Positions 7,023-7,183 of a stretch of 7,183 bases of DNA are shown piece by piece; positions within the stretch are counted from its first letter, which is position 1; each line of letters opens with the position of its first letter. Location: NCBI GenBank assembly GCA_900556645.1, contig USPJ01000052.1:1-7183 (forward strand), in the 5' to 3' direction. The notes below the pieces were generated by a model. It saw only the letters and a program-made list of their open reading frames with translations. It did no database searches and was not told where the DNA came from. Source of the DNA: an uncultured Lachnospiraceae bacterium (GTDB taxonomy: Bacteria > Bacillota_A > Clostridia > Lachnospirales > Lachnospiraceae). The position numbers and the translations under genes were made by a program.

Positions 7023-7136
7023 TTGGAAGAAAGAAATCTCTACTTGGAATATAATCTTCAATGGTTTGCAAAAGATGGTCCGGGCGGTGAAAAGACCGAG
7101 CCTGCCACAGCAAAAAAGCTGCGGGATAAAATATAA
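7023..7136 (+). pseudogene. flhB: Truncated FlhB N-terminus (export substrate-specificity switch protein)
   Basis: The frame from TTG 7023 encodes 37 residues. The part NLQWFAKDGPGGEKTEPATA, followed by KKLRD, is the cytoplasmic N-terminus of FlhB, the integral membrane protein that gates export and switches it from rod/hook to filament substrates. Intact FlhB has about 350 residues or more. Family members normally continue with a segment like ARKEGQVAKS. Here the frame reads KI and stops at TAA 7134. Neither other forward frame resumes FlhB within the remaining bases. The gene follows fliR after one base, its normal site, so the start is right and the break is internal. The break lies next to a perfect inverted repeat, which suggests an inserted element, a rearrangement or an assembly junction. 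It could also be a real contig end running into a repeat. Whether the rest of flhB lies downstream or elsewhere cannot be seen. Confidence 0.8.
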
Positions 7137-7143
7137 TGATGTT

Positions 7144-7167
7144 GGGGTCAAAAGGTATTTTGACCCC
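7144..7167. repeat. Perfect 10-bp inverted repeat with 4-base loop after the flhB break
   Basis: Arms ggggtcaaaa (7144-7153) and ttttgacccc (7158-7167) are exactly complementary around a ggta loop. Only three Ts follow, so as an intrinsic terminator it is weak, though possible. A shorter five-base dyad (ggtat 7154-7158 with atacc 7172-7176) overlaps it and could compete. The position, directly after an interrupted conserved gene, makes a dispersed REP-like repeat or the edge of a mobile element equally plausible. No transposase is visible in the few bases that remain. Confidence 0.7.
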
Positions 7168-7183
7168 TTTGATACCAGATTGC

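Noticed and set aside
6700..7113. A 137-codon - strand frame opposite fliR and the flhB start.
   Set aside because: It is antisense to strongly conserved coding sequence and has no ribosome binding site or family signature that I can see.
7129..7183. A new open frame after the flhB break (N I M M L G S K G I L T P L I P D C).
   Set aside because: It runs through an inverted repeat to the window edge, has no ribosome binding site, and does not match FlhB. It is more likely a by-product of repeat sequence.

Overview
This window is the middle of one large flagellar and motility operon, read entirely on the + strand. Gene content, gene order and protein style fit a low-to-moderate GC Gram-positive anaerobe of the Clostridia, most likely Lachnospiraceae (Roseburia/Eubacterium/Lachnospira-like). 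The clues are a FliY-type switch protein with CheC domains, a Bacillus-like CheY inside the flagellar operon, motAB placed just before fliL, and a FlhB N-terminus of the NLQWFAKDGPGGEKTEPAT type. The family-level assignment is an inference, not something the sequence proves.

Layout: motA (5' end cut by the window), motB, fliL, fliM, fliY, cheY, fliO, fliP, fliQ, fliR, and the first 36 or so codons of flhB. Genes are nearly contiguous, with overlaps of 1 bp and gaps of at most 48 bp. There is no internal terminator, no convincing promoter and no gene-free stretch above 50 bp until the last ~47 bases. Several junctions look translationally coupled (motA/motB TAGTG; cheY/fliO TAATATG; fliR/flhB). 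Three genes probably start with non-ATG codons (motB GTG, fliQ GTG, flhB TTG).

How the genes work together: MotA and MotB form the stator ion channel, and FliL is the stator-associated membrane protein. FliM and FliY form the C-ring switch and both carry an N-terminal CheY-P docking peptide. CheY is the response regulator that binds the switch, and FliY keeps both CheC-type phosphatase sites to remove that signal. FliO, FliP, FliQ, FliR and FlhB build the export gate of the flagellar type III secretion apparatus.

Most of the window is an ordinary, well-conserved flagellar operon. The one real anomaly is at the right edge. The flhB reading frame begins normally, stops after 37 codons where the conserved ARKEGQ segment should follow, and is immediately followed by a perfect 10-bp inverted repeat. 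This suggests a mobile or repeat element insertion, a rearrangement, or an assembly junction. I did not find evidence for an undescribed system.
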